Counted from the first letter of the stretch, positions 27,125 through 36,022 are shown. The stretch is 64,000 bases of DNA from Burkholderia pseudomultivorans (GCF_902499075.1 NZ_CABVPP010000001.1:310001-374000), one strand, 5' to 3'. A program made the numbers and translations. The notes: generated by a model from the sequence alone, not told the origin.

Positions 27125-28048
27125 ATGAAACGACAGATCACCACCGAAGCGACGCGCCTCGCGCAACAGCAGGCCAACTGGGCACTCACCGCCTTCAAGC
27201 GCTTCTCGTCCGACCGCTGCTCGGCGATGGCCGCGGGCATCGCGTTCTTCTCCGCGTTCTCGCTCGCGCCGACGCTCGTGATGGTGATCGCGGTGGCCGG
27301 CTGGTTCTATGGCGACGACGCCGCGCGCGGACAGGTGTTCGAGCAGGCGCATCAACTGATCGGCGACGATGCGGCGGCCAGCATCCAGACCATCGTGCAG
27401 AACGCGCATCGCGCGGGCGAGCGCGGCGGCCTCGCGACGCTGATCTCGTTCGCCGCGCTCGCGGTCGGCGCATCGGCGACCTTCGCGTCGCTCAGCGCCG
27501 CGCTGAGCGTGATCTGGCCGGCCACCGAAAACCGCTGGTCGAGCATGCTCGGGCTCGTGCGGGTGCGCCTGATCTCGTTCGGGCTCGTGCTCGGCGTCGC
27601 GTTCCTGCTGATCGTGTCGCTCGTGCTCGACACCGCGATCACGTTCGTCGGCACCTGGCTGCTCGGCAATTCGCCGTATGTCGTCGTCACCAACCTCGTC
27701 CAGTTCTTCGTCGGCATCGCGGTGCTCGCGGGCGCGTTCGCCGCGCTGATGAAGTTCCTGCCCGATGCGCGCGTCGCGTGGCGCGACGCGGCGGTCGGCG
27801 GCATCGTGTCCGCGATCCTGTTCTCCGGCGGCAAGAAGCTGTTCGCGCTGTACCTCGCGCACGCGGGCACCGCCAGCGCGTTCGGCGCGGCCGGATCGTT
27901 CGCGGTGCTACTGATGTGGCTGTACTTCTCGGCGCTGGTGCTGCTGCTCGGCGCGGAATTCGCGGCGGCGCGCGGCGTCGCCCATCGGCGCACCGGCGAC
28001 GCGCCGGCCGCGACCGGCACCGCCGCCGAACGCTCGCACGACGGCTGA
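27125..28048 (+). CDS. YihY/UPF0761-family inner-membrane protein
   Basis: 307 residues with about six membrane segments: AAGIAFFSAFSLAPTLVMVIAVAGW (first), FAALAVGASATFASLSAAL, LISFGLVLGVAFLLIVSLVL, FFVGIAVLAGAFAAL, and a last pair near LLMWLYFSALVLLLGAEFA. The ALVLLLGAEF ending with nearby FGAAGSFAVLLMWLY is the family signature (formerly called ribonuclease BN, a misannotation). Function is unknown. ATG 27125 was chosen over ATG 27071 because MKRQITTEA precedes the conserved part directly; no strong ribosome site is present. It is divergent from fdhG. Confidence 0.85.
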   Translation: MKRQITTEATRLAQQQANWALTAFKRFSSDRCSAMAAGIAFFSAFSLAPTLVMVIAVAGWFYGDDAARGQVFEQAHQLIGDDAAASIQTIVQNAHRAGERGGLATLISFAALAVGASATFASLSAALSVIWPATENRWSSMLGLVRVRLISFGLVLGVAFLLIVSLVLDTAITFVGTWLLGNSPYVVVTNLVQFFVGIAVLAGAFAALMKFLPDARVAWRDAAVGGIVSAILFSGGKKLFALYLAHAGTASAFGAAGSFAVLLMWLYFSALVLLLGAEFAAARGVAHRRTGDAPAATGTAAERSHDG

Positions 28049-28456
28049 TTCGTTCCGGTATTCGTCGGACGTTGCGCGCGACGCGCTCTACGCAACCTCG
28101 TCCCTTTTTGCAACCACGCACGCGACAGGCATGTCGCGTCGGCTCGATACGCCATTTGCACCTGCGCGCATTTGCTTTGCAAAGGCAAACGTTTGCGCTC
28201 GCCGATTTTTGTGCGGCAACCCGTCGAATCAGCCCGTCCGTCATCTTGCATGCAAAACATCGCAACAATCGCAGCGCAGCAATTGTCAACTATTTCAAAA
28301 ACAGGAACAGTTGTTGATGTGCTTGATATATATGGCTTTTTCTTTGTTGTTACCTTTTCGAGACACTTTATTTTTTAAGCTTTCTTGCGTGTATGGCACT
28401 GAGCTATTCTCCAATCCGCAACAAATAACGAATCACTTGCGTGGAGAAACTCAACG
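28049..28456. other. AT-rich upstream region of the porin gene
   Basis: 408 bases with no credible ORF. From about 28170 the base composition turns strongly AT-rich, unusual for this replicon and typical of the long control regions of porin genes. Notable small elements: hairpin CGCGACA/TGTCGCG (28122-28139) and the palindrome TTGCATGCAA (28246-28255). The likely promoter is given separately. Confidence 0.5.
28347..28374 (+). promoter_or_regulatory. Probable porin promoter
   Basis: TTGTTA (28347-28352), a 16-base spacer and TATTTT (28369-28374) lie in the AT-rich tract, giving a leader of about 75 bases before the porin ATG. Several overlapping weaker choices exist in this tract, for example starting from TTGATA at 28323, so the exact boxes are uncertain. 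Confidence 0.35.
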
Positions 28457-29617
28457 ATGAAGAAACTCGCTCTGTCGACCCTCTCGCTCGCCCTGCTGGG
28501 CGCCGCCGGCGCAGCCCAGGCTCAGTCGAGCGTGACGCTGTACGGCGTGATCGATACGTCGATTGCCTATGTTCACGGCAATGACGGCCAAGCCAACAAC
28601 ATGTGGCAAATGCTGTCGGGCAACCTGCAAGGCAGCCGCTGGGGCCTGAAGGGTGCAGAAGACCTGGGCGGCGGCCTGAAGGCGATCTTCCAGATCGAAA
28701 ACGGCTTCAACCCGGGCACGGGCAAGCTGAGCGCATCGAACACGATCTTCAACCGCCAGGCATTCGTCGGCCTGCAAAGCAACCAGTACGGTACGCTGAC
28801 GCTCGGCCGCCAGTACGACCCGGTCGTCGACCTGGTCCAGGCAGTCACGGCTGACAACTACTTCGGCAGCTTCTTCGCGACCCCGGGCGACGTCGACAAC
28901 AACGACAACAGCCTGCGCGTCAGCAACGCGATCAAGTACACGTCGCCCGTCTACGCCGGCTTCCAGTTCGAAGGCATGTACGGCCTGAGCGGCATCGCAG
29001 GCAAGCCGGGCCAGGGTCAGACGTGGTCGGCTGCCGCCGCCTACAACAACGGCCCGATCGGCATCGCCGCCGGCTACTTCTACGCGAACAACCCGTCGCC
29101 GACGACCACCGCGATCCGTAGCGGCTGGGGCTCGACGACGTCGGACAACATCGTCGACGGCCCGATCAACGCAGGCTACGTGACGGCGAAGTCGATCGGC
29201 ATCGCGCAAGTCGCAGGCCAGTACTCGATCGGCCCGGTGACGTTCGGCCTCGGCTACAGCAACGCGCAATACAAGCCGGACGCCTACTCGGCGTTCTCGT
29301 CGACCGAGAAGTACAACACGGGCCGCGGCTTCGTGACGTACCAGGTCACGCCGCCGCTGCTGCTGGGCCTCGGCTACTCGTACACGAAGGCGAGCGGCAA
29401 CACGGACGCGAAGTACCATCAGGTTTCGCTGGGCGCGGACTACTCGCTGTCGAAGCGCACGGACGTCTACCTGGTCGGCGCGTACCAGCACGCCAGCGGC
29501 ACGCAGCTCAACGACGACGGCACGACGTCGGCCGCACAGGCATCGATCGGCTCGTACGGCTATGCCGGCACGAAGTCGCAGGAAATGGTTGCACTCGGCC
29601 TGCGCCACAAGTTCTAA
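28457..29617 (+). CDS. Gram-negative general porin (OmpC/Opc type)
   Basis: 386 residues. Signal peptide MKKLALSTLSLALLGAAGAAQA cut before QSSVTLYG, then the conserved SSVTLYGVIDTSIAYV start of burkholderial trimeric 16-strand porins. LSGNLQGSRWGLKGAEDLGGGLKAIFQIENGF (strand 2-4 region) and RQAFVGLQ...GTLTLGRQYDP are family signatures; the protein ends in F (LGLRHKF), the outer-membrane assembly signal. The codon use is more biased than in neighbours, with consistent GGC, CTG and AAG choice, suggesting strong expression. It has its own AT-rich promoter region and an intrinsic terminator at 29670-29708. Confidence 0.93.
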   Translation: MKKLALSTLSLALLGAAGAAQAQSSVTLYGVIDTSIAYVHGNDGQANNMWQMLSGNLQGSRWGLKGAEDLGGGLKAIFQIENGFNPGTGKLSASNTIFNRQAFVGLQSNQYGTLTLGRQYDPVVDLVQAVTADNYFGSFFATPGDVDNNDNSLRVSNAIKYTSPVYAGFQFEGMYGLSGIAGKPGQGQTWSAAAAYNNGPIGIAAGYFYANNPSPTTTAIRSGWGSTTSDNIVDGPINAGYVTAKSIGIAQVAGQYSIGPVTFGLGYSNAQYKPDAYSAFSSTEKYNTGRGFVTYQVTPPLLLGLGYSYTKASGNTDAKYHQVSLGADYSLSKRTDVYLVGAYQHASGTQLNDDGTTSAAQASIGSYGYAGTKSQEMVALGLRHKF

Positions 29618-29669
29618 GAAGTACGTTTCCGGCGTGCAAGGCGTCTTCGACGCCCTGCCGCCGAACTGG

Positions 29670-29708
29670 AAAGCCAGTCATCGGTTTCGGCCGTGGCTGG
29701 CTTTTTTT
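29670..29708 (+). terminator. Intrinsic terminator of the porin gene
   Basis: AAAGCCAG (29670-29677) pairs with CTGGCTTT (29697-29704), followed by a T-run to 29708. It lies about 55 bases after the porin stop codon. Confidence 0.82.
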
Positions 29709-30091
29709 CGCCTGTCGCGGGCGCCCGCCGCGCGCTCGCGGTCGCGATGCAGCCCTGCGGCCAGGCCGGGCCGACAGCAGCCCGCACGACGCGCCGGAAC
29801 GCCGTTGCCGGGATCCGGGAAGGCCGACAGCCGCTGCCGGCTGGACGGCCTCTATCGCAGCCGAAGCCGCGGCGCCGACTGCAACCGGCGATCGTGCCAC
29901 CGCGGTTTCCACACGGAAGAAACCGGCCCAGAATGGCGTGGACGTCGCCGCGCGCATCCCGTTCGCCACGTCGCAGCCGATCCTGCGCACGATGCGTGTC
30001 GCAGGCCGGCGTGTCGATTCCGGCAAGCGTCGTTCGTCGTGTCGATGGCGGCACGCGACTTGCCCCGCCCATACCCCACAGGAGATTCGTC
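29709..30091. other. Intergenic stretch before the VOC gene, nothing recognised
   Basis: 383 very GC-rich bases. Long open frames on both strands reflect base composition: they are arginine- and alanine-rich, with no domain pattern and no ribosome site. The ribosome site of the next gene (GGAGA at 30081-30085) closes the stretch. Confidence 0.4.
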
Positions 30092-30565
30092 ATGCCGATT
30101 CAGAAGATCACGCCTTTCCTCTGGTACTCGACGGCAGCCGAAGAAGCGGCGACGTTCTATGCAGGCATCTTTCCGGACTCGCGCGTCGTTCGCGTCACGT
30201 CGGTGCAGGGCACCGGCGGCACGAAGGTCGTCGAGTTCGAGTTGTTCGGCCAACCGTTCTTCGCGATGAGCCACGAACAGGCCGAATCGTTCAATCATGC
30301 GATTTCGCTGCTGGTCAACTGCGCCGACCAGGCGGAACTCGACCGCTACTGGAGCGCGCTGCTCGACAACGGCGGCACGGCCGACGGCTGCGGCTGGCTC
30401 AGGGACCGCTTCGGCGTCTCGTGGCAGATCGTCCCCGACGACCTGATCCCGATGATGGCCGACCGCGATCCGGTCAAGGCCGGGCGCGTGGCCGCCGCGA
30501 TGATGCAGATGACGAAGTTCGATGTCGCCGCGCTGAGGGCGGCCTATGCGGGAACGGCCGGTTGA
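30092..30565 (+). CDS. VOC-family protein (PhnB-like, 3-demethylubiquinone methyltransferase fold)
   Basis: 157 residues. MPIQKITPFLWYSTAAEEAATFYAGIFPDSRV is the typical opening of PhnB-like vicinal-oxygen-chelate proteins, with the second half LLVNCADQAELDRYWSALLDNGG and FGVSWQIVPDDLIPMM. Members form dimeric beta-alpha-beta-beta-beta modules; most have no known reaction despite the historical methyltransferase name. ATG 30092 follows GGAGA by 6 bases. It appears monocistronic. Confidence 0.86.
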   Translation: MPIQKITPFLWYSTAAEEAATFYAGIFPDSRVVRVTSVQGTGGTKVVEFELFGQPFFAMSHEQAESFNHAISLLVNCADQAELDRYWSALLDNGGTADGCGWLRDRFGVSWQIVPDDLIPMMADRDPVKAGRVAAAMMQMTKFDVAALRAAYAGTAG

Positions 30566-30589
30566 CGAAGCGCATCGCGGCATCCGCCG

Positions 30590-30739
30590 CTACGCCGGCA
30601 GCATCGAGACGGTTCGCGTCGCATCGACGATGAACGCGGCGAGCGGTTCGCCGGACAGGATCGCGAGATTGCGATCGACAAGCGCCGGATGACGCCACGG
30701 CAGCACGTCGTCGTGCGCGACGAACCGCGCGAATGAAGA
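30590..30739 (-). pseudogene. Possible C-terminal remnant of an unidentified gene
   Basis: On the minus strand a 49-codon stretch ending in TAG (30592-30590) reads SSFARFVAHDDVLPWRHPAL and continues to end in VDATRTVSMLPA. It has normal GC-rich codon use and protein-like composition, unlike the overlapping frames. No start codon with a ribosome site is present, and upstream the frame turns into Cys/Arg-rich noise. It looks like the tail of a gene whose front has been lost. The family is not recognised and chance is a real alternative. Confidence 0.3.
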
Positions 30740-30824
30740 CGCGCAGCGCGGCACGCAACGCGCCGCGCATCGTTTCTTCGCGGCCCTATGACATGCGCGG
30801 GTTTGCGCAGTCCGCGCGGCGCAA

Positions 30825-30857
30825 TAAAAATCCCCGCACGCTTTCGCGTACGGGGAT
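30825..30857 (-). terminator. Intrinsic terminator of the HU-like gene
   Basis: On the minus strand ATCCCCGTACGC, loop GAAA, GCGTGCGGGGAT, then TTTTTA. Eleven of twelve stem positions pair. It lies about 55 bases after the stop codon at 30911. Confidence 0.8.
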
Positions 30858-30910
30858 CGCGGGACATCGCAACGGCTGCCGACCCGAATGCCGGCAGCCG
30901 TTGCGCGGCA

Positions 30911-31360
30911 TTACGCCGCTGCGTCCTTCAGCTTCTTCAGCGCACGTGCCTTCACGCGCACGCTGGCCGGCTTTGCCGGGAACCAGCGCTCTTCGCCCGT
31001 GAACGGATCCTTGCCGAAGCGCTTCTTCTTTGCCGGCACGACTTGCGCCGTGATCTTCAGCAGACCCGGCAGCGTGAACTCGCCTGCGCCCTTCTTGTGA
31101 ACCGAGCCCAGCACGACGTTCTCGAGTGCGGCGAGCACTGCCTTGACAGCCTTCACTTCGACAGCAGCGCGCTCAGCGATGTGCGTTGCGAGCGATGCCT
31201 TCGTGAACTTGTCCTTCAGCGGCGTCGGAGCGGCCGGTGCTGCCTTCGCGACAGCCTTCTTGGCCACTACTTTCTTCGCGGGCGCAGCCTTTTTGGCAGC
31301 CACTTTCTTGGTCGCCGGTGCGGCAGCCTTCTTGGCCACCTTTTTTGCGGAAGTCGCCAT
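30911..31360 (-). CDS. HU-family DNA-binding protein with lysine/alanine-rich N-terminal tail
   Basis: 149 residues in two parts. Residues 1-48 are a histone H1-like tail of repeated AAKK/APAKK units. Residues about 50-145 form an HU/IHF domain (TKASLATHIAERAAVEVKAVKAVL for the dimer helices, GEFTLPGLLKITAQVVPAKK and FGKDPFTGEERWFPAKPASVRVKARALKKLK for the DNA-binding arm). Such tailed HU proteins are known in Burkholderia and Bordetella relatives as nucleoid or gene-control proteins. ATG 31360 follows TAGGAGAAAC. It is divergent from the exopolysaccharide acyltransferase gene at 31619. Confidence 0.9.
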   Translation of the reverse strand: MATSAKKVAKKAAAPATKKVAAKKAAPAKKVVAKKAVAKAAPAAPTPLKDKFTKASLATHIAERAAVEVKAVKAVLAALENVVLGSVHKKGAGEFTLPGLLKITAQVVPAKKKRFGKDPFTGEERWFPAKPASVRVKARALKKLKDAAA

Positions 31361-31618
31361 GTTTCTCCTACCAGGTGTGGTCGTTGGATACACGAAGCGT
31401 GCAACGCGCGCGCTTCAACGCCGGATTCTACAAGCGCCGTGACGCTTCGTGCAGTACTTTTGTGCGTTTTCGCGGGGTTTCCCGCAGGTTTTGTTGCGCG
31501 CGACCGACTCCATCGACGCCCGAGCAGCGAAAAACGCCTTCACGTATACGTCCGAACGCGAATTACGTTCGATATTTGCGCACCTATACTGACCTCGCTC
31601 AGTGCCCCGGATGCCTTC

Positions 31619-32737
31619 ATGCGCGAAGTCAGATACGTCAAAGGACTCGACGGCCTGCGAGCCATCGCCGTCATCCTCGTTTTCCTGTCCCACAAGGGCC
31701 ACGTCCTCGCCGTCGACGTGGGCAAGCTCGGCGTGTGGACGTTTTTCCTCATCAGCGGATTCCTGATCGTCGGCGAGCTGCACCGCAACCGCGAGGCAGT
31801 CGAGTGCGGCGCGATGACGCGCCGGCACGCGCTCGCGCTGTTCCTCGCGAAGCGCGCGCTGCGGATCTTTCCCGTCTACTACCTGCTGCTCGCCGCACTC
31901 GCGATCGCGCACGCGCTGTTCTACCAGCGCGGCGTCAATCTCGGGCTCGCGTGGCACGCGGTGTTCCTGTCGAATTACTGGATCGGCGTCGTCAAGGACG
32001 GCTGGCCGGGCTCCACGTCGCACTTCTGGAGCCTCGCGGTTGAACAGCAGTTCTATCTGATTGCGCCGCTCGCGCTGCTCGCGGTGCCGGCCGCGCGACA
32101 CGTCGCGCTCGGCGTCGCGGCCGTCGCGCTGTGCGCGCTCGCGCATCTCGCGCTCTATGCGAGCGATGCGTCGCCGGTGCTGATCTACGCGTTTTCCCCG
32201 TGGAATTTCGCGCTGATCGCGCTGGGCGGACTCGGCGCGGTGGCGCTCGCCGATCGCGGCCCGGCCGTGGTCCGCCGCATTCCGCCCGGCTGGCTCGGCG
32301 CCGCCGGCGTCGTGTTCTTTCTCGCGCTGCCCGCGCTCACGACGCTGCCCGACGTCGTCACCGGCCTCGCGGATCTCGGCCTGTCCGCGTCGCTCGGCTC
32401 GCTGATGCTGTGGATCGTCACCGAACCCGACCATCCGGCCGTCGCGCTGCTCGACTGGGCGCCGCTCGTCTACCTCGGCACGATCAGCTACGGTTTCTAC
32501 CTGTTCCACAACCTGATTCCGGCGCGCTTCGGCGTGATGCCCGCGCTGTTCGCGCGCGTGCCGCTGCCGGCAATCGTCCGCGACGCGCTGCCCGAACTGC
32601 TGCAGTTCGCGCTCGCCGTACTGCTCGCGCACCTGTCGTGGCGCTACCTGGAAAAGCGGCTGCTCGACTTCAAGAAGCCGGTCGCCGCGATGCTGGCCCG
32701 GCACTTCGTCGCGCGGCCCGGCACGTCGCCGCGCTGA
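31619..32737 (+). CDS. bceU: Acyltransferase-3 family membrane protein (probable BceU)
   Basis: 372 residues with about ten membrane helices. Family signatures are KGLDGLRAIAVILVFLSHKG with the catalytic-type histidine near residue 25, LISGFLIVGEL, FLAKRALRIFPVYY and HFWSLAVEQQFYLIAPLAL. Such enzymes transfer acetyl groups from the cytoplasm to sugars of exopolysaccharides. Position beside galU and the other polysaccharide genes fits bceU of the second cepacian cluster, whose product is acetylated; the symbol is from recollection of that cluster. ATG 31619 is chosen because MREVRYVKGLDGLRA is the usual start; its ribosome site is weak. Confidence 0.83.
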   Translation: MREVRYVKGLDGLRAIAVILVFLSHKGHVLAVDVGKLGVWTFFLISGFLIVGELHRNREAVECGAMTRRHALALFLAKRALRIFPVYYLLLAALAIAHALFYQRGVNLGLAWHAVFLSNYWIGVVKDGWPGSTSHFWSLAVEQQFYLIAPLALLAVPAARHVALGVAAVALCALAHLALYASDASPVLIYAFSPWNFALIALGGLGAVALADRGPAVVRRIPPGWLGAAGVVFFLALPALTTLPDVVTGLADLGLSASLGSLMLWIVTEPDHPAVALLDWAPLVYLGTISYGFYLFHNLIPARFGVMPALFARVPLPAIVRDALPELLQFALAVLLAHLSWRYLEKRLLDFKKPVAAMLARHFVARPGTSPR

Positions 32738-32934
32738 ACGGGAAACCGGTACCGGAGCGGCGCGGCGGCATACGCGCAGCGACGTGCAGCAAAAGCGGCG
32801 TCAGCGAATCACGGCGCACGCGCCGCATGCGGGCATCGTCCCGGCCGCAGCCGTCGTTCGCCCGATTCGCACCCGCCGGGAATCGGCACGGCCGCTCGCC
32901 TCGCGACAGGCAGCCGCCCGCCTCGCCCGAACGC

Positions 32935-32958
32935 AAAAAAGCCCCGGCAAGCCGGGGC
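32935..32958 (-). terminator. Intrinsic terminator of galU
   Basis: On the minus strand GCCCCGGC (32958-32951), short TT loop, GCCGGGGC (32948-32941) and six T (32940-32935). It lies 45 bases after the galU stop codon. Confidence 0.85.
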
Positions 32959-33002
32959 CAACGGAACAACCACCACCTGAAACAGCGGAGCAGCGCGGCT
33001 GC

Positions 33003-33890
33003 TTATGCGACAGCAGCCAGCGCAGGCAGACAGGTACGCAGGTACGCCTCGAATTCGCGGCTGACTTCCGGATGCTGGAGCGCCAGCTCGACGGTCGCCT
33101 TCAGATAGCCGAGCTTGCTGCCGCAGTCGAAGCGTGTGCCGTAGTAGCGATACGCGAGCACCTGCTCGTTCGCGAGCAGCGACTGGACCGCGTCGGTCAG
33201 TTGCAGTTCGCCGCCCGCGCCCGGCTTGAGCTTGCGCAGATGATCGAAGATCGTCGGCATGAACACGTAGCGGCCGACCACGCCGAGGTTCGACGGCGCA
33301 TCTTCCGGCGCCGGCTTCTCGATGATGCCCGACAGCTTGATGACATCCTCTTCCCATTCGCGGCCTTCGACGACGCCGTACGAGCGGCTGTCCTCGCGCG
33401 CGATCGTCTCGACGCCGATCACCGAGCTGTGATAGTGGTCGAACACGTCGACGAGCTGCTTGAGCACCGGCTGCTCGCCGTGCAGCAGGTCGTCGGCGAG
33501 AATCACCGCGAACGGCTCGCCGTGCACGAGCTTTTCGGCGCACAGCACCGCGTGGCCGAGGCCGAGCGCTTCAGGCTGGCGCACATAAAAACAGTTCACG
33601 TGGCTCGGCTTGATGCCGCGCACGAGTTCGAGCAGCTTTTCCTTGCCGCGCGCCTCGAGCTCCGCTTCGATCTCGTAGGACTTGTCGAAGTGATCCTCGA
33701 TCGCGCGCTTGCTGCGCCCGGTCACGAAGATCATCTCGGTGATACCGGCGTTGATCGCTTCCTCGACCGCGTACTGGATCAGCGGCTTGTCGACGACGGG
33801 CAGCATTTCCTTCGGGCTCGCCTTCGTTGCCGGGAGGAACCGCGTGCCGAGACCGGCAACGGGGAACACGGCCTTGGTGACTTTCAACAT
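33003..33890 (-). CDS. galU: UTP-glucose-1-phosphate uridylyltransferase (GalU; probable BceT)
   Basis: 295 residues (E. coli 302). The nucleotide-binding signature is [32 protein letters not shown] (residues 8-39). [16 protein letters not shown] and GVVGRYVF also match the family. It makes UDP-glucose, the precursor for UDP-glucuronate and UDP-galactose needed for cepacian. It lies inside the exopolysaccharide region, where the bce-II copy is called bceT. AGGA sits 8 bases before ATG 33890. It is transcribed away from the small membrane protein gene at 34118-34261, on the same strand but 227 bases downstream of it. Confidence 0.94.
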   Translation of the reverse strand: MLKVTKAVFPVAGLGTRFLPATKASPKEMLPVVDKPLIQYAVEEAINAGITEMIFVTGRSKRAIEDHFDKSYEIEAELEARGKEKLLELVRGIKPSHVNCFYVRQPEALGLGHAVLCAEKLVHGEPFAVILADDLLHGEQPVLKQLVDVFDHYHSSVIGVETIAREDSRSYGVVEGREWEEDVIKLSGIIEKPAPEDAPSNLGVVGRYVFMPTIFDHLRKLKPGAGGELQLTDAVQSLLANEQVLAYRYYGTRFDCGSKLGYLKATVELALQHPEVSREFEAYLRTCLPALAAVA

Positions 33891-34117
33891 GATTGCATCC
33901 TGATTGCGTTGATTGCGCCGCGTCGACCGGCGACCCGGCGCGATTGTTTTCCGAACGGTCTATCGGTGTCGGCGCCACGATCCGCTCCACGCCGTTTACT
34001 TCCGATATGGACCGATTGCCCATAAATCCGGAAAGTCGATAATCCCGTCATGCGGTCGATATTGCCGAACCGATTGCCGAAGCAGAAACAAATTACCGAT
34101 TTTCCGGATACAAATAC

Positions 34118-34261
34118 TTACGATTCGAATTCCTCGATATAGGGCACGCCGCCCCGTTCGAGACCCGGGCGAATCGGCTCGTTCTTCAGCGCCTCGCGGT
34201 ACGCCGACAGCACGGCCATGACCAGCAGTACTGCCGCGCTCGCGATCCAATGCATGTCCAT
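34118..34261 (-). CDS. Small single-pass membrane protein, 47 residues
   Basis: Read on the minus strand from ATG 34261 to TAA 34118. The protein starts MDMHWIASAAVLLVMAVLSA, one hydrophobic helix of about 17 residues, followed by a charged tail (YREALKNEPIRPGLERGG, then VPYIEEFES). AAGGAG lies 8 bases before the ATG, a strong ribosome site, and codon use is GC-rich in a region that is otherwise AT-rich non-coding. No family is recognised. It is upstream of galU on the same strand and divergent from the acyltransferase gene at 34474, so it may be a small membrane partner of exopolysaccharide assembly; that is only positional inference. Confidence 0.65.
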   Translation of the reverse strand: MDMHWIASAAVLLVMAVLSAYREALKNEPIRPGLERGGVPYIEEFES

Positions 34262-34473
34262 CTTGCCGCTCCTTGCATCAATCAACTGGAGCTTCAAACT
34301 ATCAGAAAAAAATCGGCAAATAATTTGCGCGTCCTGCGAAACCGCTTTCAGAACCGGATAAAACCACCATCTGAAATTCGCTTATTTTCCGGCGTGATTT
34401 TTTTATTCATTGATCGAATTCTTGCGCATTACGATCGAAGCATCCCTTCATCCGTCGCAAGGAACCGAATCGC

Positions 34474-35649
34474 ATGCAAGCTTTCAGCGGATCGTCTTTC
34501 ACCGCGCCGCCCGTCGCCGACCACAAGGAACACGTGATCGACGCGATGCGCGGCTTCGCGGCGCTGCTCGTCGCCTATTTCCACTGCCGGCAGGTCGTCT
34601 GGGTCGGCATGCAGAGCTTCCATCGCGCTTACGGTCACGCGCTCGACCCGAGCGTGCTGGTCGGCTACCTGACCTTCCCGTTCGCCTGGGGCTCGGCCGG
34701 CGTGCCGATCTTCTTCGTGATCAGCGGCTACTGCATCCACCGCAACGCGGCGCTCAAGCTCGCGGCCGATCCCGCGTACCGGCTCGATGCGCCGAACTTC
34801 TGGGCGCGCCGCTTCGCGCGGATCTACCCGGTGCTGCTCGCCGCGCTGCTGCTCACGCTCGCGCTCGACACGATCAGCCTGCAGATCCAGCCCGTCAGCC
34901 ACAAGATCCGCGACATCGGCGTCGCCGCGTTCCTCGTGAACCTGTTCTCGCTGCAGGGCGTCGCCGGCTACACGTACGGATCGAACGGCGCGCTGTGGAC
35001 GCTGTCGCTCGAAGTGCAGTTCTACGTCGTCTACCCGCTGCTGTTCGCGGTACGCCGCCGCATCGGGATGCCGGCGGTCGTGGGCGCGATCGCGCTCGTC
35101 AACGTCGCGTCGGCGTGGCTGCTCGAACGGCATGACCTGCAGTTCTTCACGTCGTACTGGCTGTCGTGGACGATCGGCGCGTGGATCGCCGACGTGCGCG
35201 CGCAGCCGTCGCGCGCCGCGGCCGCGGCGCCGTCGCGCGCGTGGTACGTCGCGGCCGCCGTGCTGCTGGCGGCCGGCTGCGGCGCGTTCCACTTCGGCCA
35301 GTACGGCGCATTCCAGCTGTGGGCGGCCGGCTTCGCGTGCTTCCTGTACCGCGCGCTCGCCCGCCCGCCGCGGCCGACGCCGCCGCTGCGCGTGCTGGGC
35401 TGGTTCGGCGACTTCAGCTACTCGCTGTACCTGATCCACCTGCCGCTGTTCGTCTGCCTCGGCTCGGTGCTGTTCCACTCCGAACTGCAACTGTCGATCT
35501 GGCCGTCGCTCGGGTTCATGGTCGTCGCGATCCCGGTCGCGTACCTGTTCTACCGGCTGTTCGAACGGCCGGCGATGCGGTGGTCGGCCAGCCTGAAGCC
35601 GTCGCGCCCCGCCCGCGTCGTCGCGTCAGCGCCCGAACAGGCGGTCTGA
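34474..35649 (+). CDS. bceS: Acyltransferase-3 family membrane protein (probable BceS)
   Basis: 391 residues, about ten membrane helices. Signatures: HVIDAMRGFAALLVAYFHCR (with the conserved histidine after the RGxA motif), GVPIFFVISGYCIHRNA, NFWARRFARIYPVLL, ALWTLSLEVQFYVVYPLLF and FGDFSYSLYLIHLPLFV. It probably O-acetylates the repeat unit of cepacian at the inner membrane; bceS is the matching gene name in the described cluster. AAGGAA precedes ATG 34474 by 8 bases. It ends with an intrinsic terminator at 35670-35705, so it is transcribed separately from the minus-strand bceR-bceQ-bceP genes that follow. Confidence 0.85.
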   Translation: MQAFSGSSFTAPPVADHKEHVIDAMRGFAALLVAYFHCRQVVWVGMQSFHRAYGHALDPSVLVGYLTFPFAWGSAGVPIFFVISGYCIHRNAALKLAADPAYRLDAPNFWARRFARIYPVLLAALLLTLALDTISLQIQPVSHKIRDIGVAAFLVNLFSLQGVAGYTYGSNGALWTLSLEVQFYVVYPLLFAVRRRIGMPAVVGAIALVNVASAWLLERHDLQFFTSYWLSWTIGAWIADVRAQPSRAAAAAPSRAWYVAAAVLLAAGCGAFHFGQYGAFQLWAAGFACFLYRALARPPRPTPPLRVLGWFGDFSYSLYLIHLPLFVCLGSVLFHSELQLSIWPSLGFMVVAIPVAYLFYRLFERPAMRWSASLKPSRPARVVASAPEQAV

Positions 35650-35669
35650 GCGTTCCGGTCGGGACCGGA

Positions 35670-35705
35670 AGCCCCCGCACGGCAGCGCCGGTGCGGGGGC
35701 TTTTT
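35670..35705 (+). terminator. Intrinsic terminator of the acyltransferase gene bceS
   Basis: AGCCCCCGCAC (35670-35680) pairs perfectly with GTGCGGGGGCT (35691-35701) over a 10-base loop, followed by TTTTT ending at 35705. Confidence 0.88.
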
Positions 35706-35933
35706 GCAGCGCGGATACGGGGCGGCAAATGCCGCAAGGGATCGGATACCGGCGGAAATCGCGGATGCGCCACGCTCGGCGCGTCGCCGGTCAATGCAAA
35801 CGCGGACAGCTCGTCGCGGCCGCCGACGGCATCCCGACAGCGGCACCGGCCGCGCGCGCTTCACCGGCCCCCGACAGATTCGCCGGCCGTCACGCCACAC
35901 GCGCCATGCCGTCCTTCGGCGCCCGCAATGCAC

Positions 35934-35971
35934 AAGGCCCCCGCCCGGCATAACGCCGTGCAGGGGCCCTT
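35934..35971 (-). terminator. Possible terminator of the bceP-bceQ-bceR transcript
   Basis: On the minus strand AAGGGCCCC (35971-35963) can pair with GGGGCCTT (35941-35934) with one bulged base and a 21-base loop. It lies about 50 bases after the bceR stop. There is no clear U-run, so the call is weak. Confidence 0.3.
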
Positions 35972-36022
35972 ATCGGCCAGCCACCGGCCCCGCGCCATCG
36001 GCGCAGGCGCGGCAACGACCGC

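Noticed and set aside
29639-29655. GGCGTC/GACGCC hairpin just after the porin stop as terminator
   Set aside because: Short stem without a U-run; the hairpin at 29670-29708 is a much better terminator.
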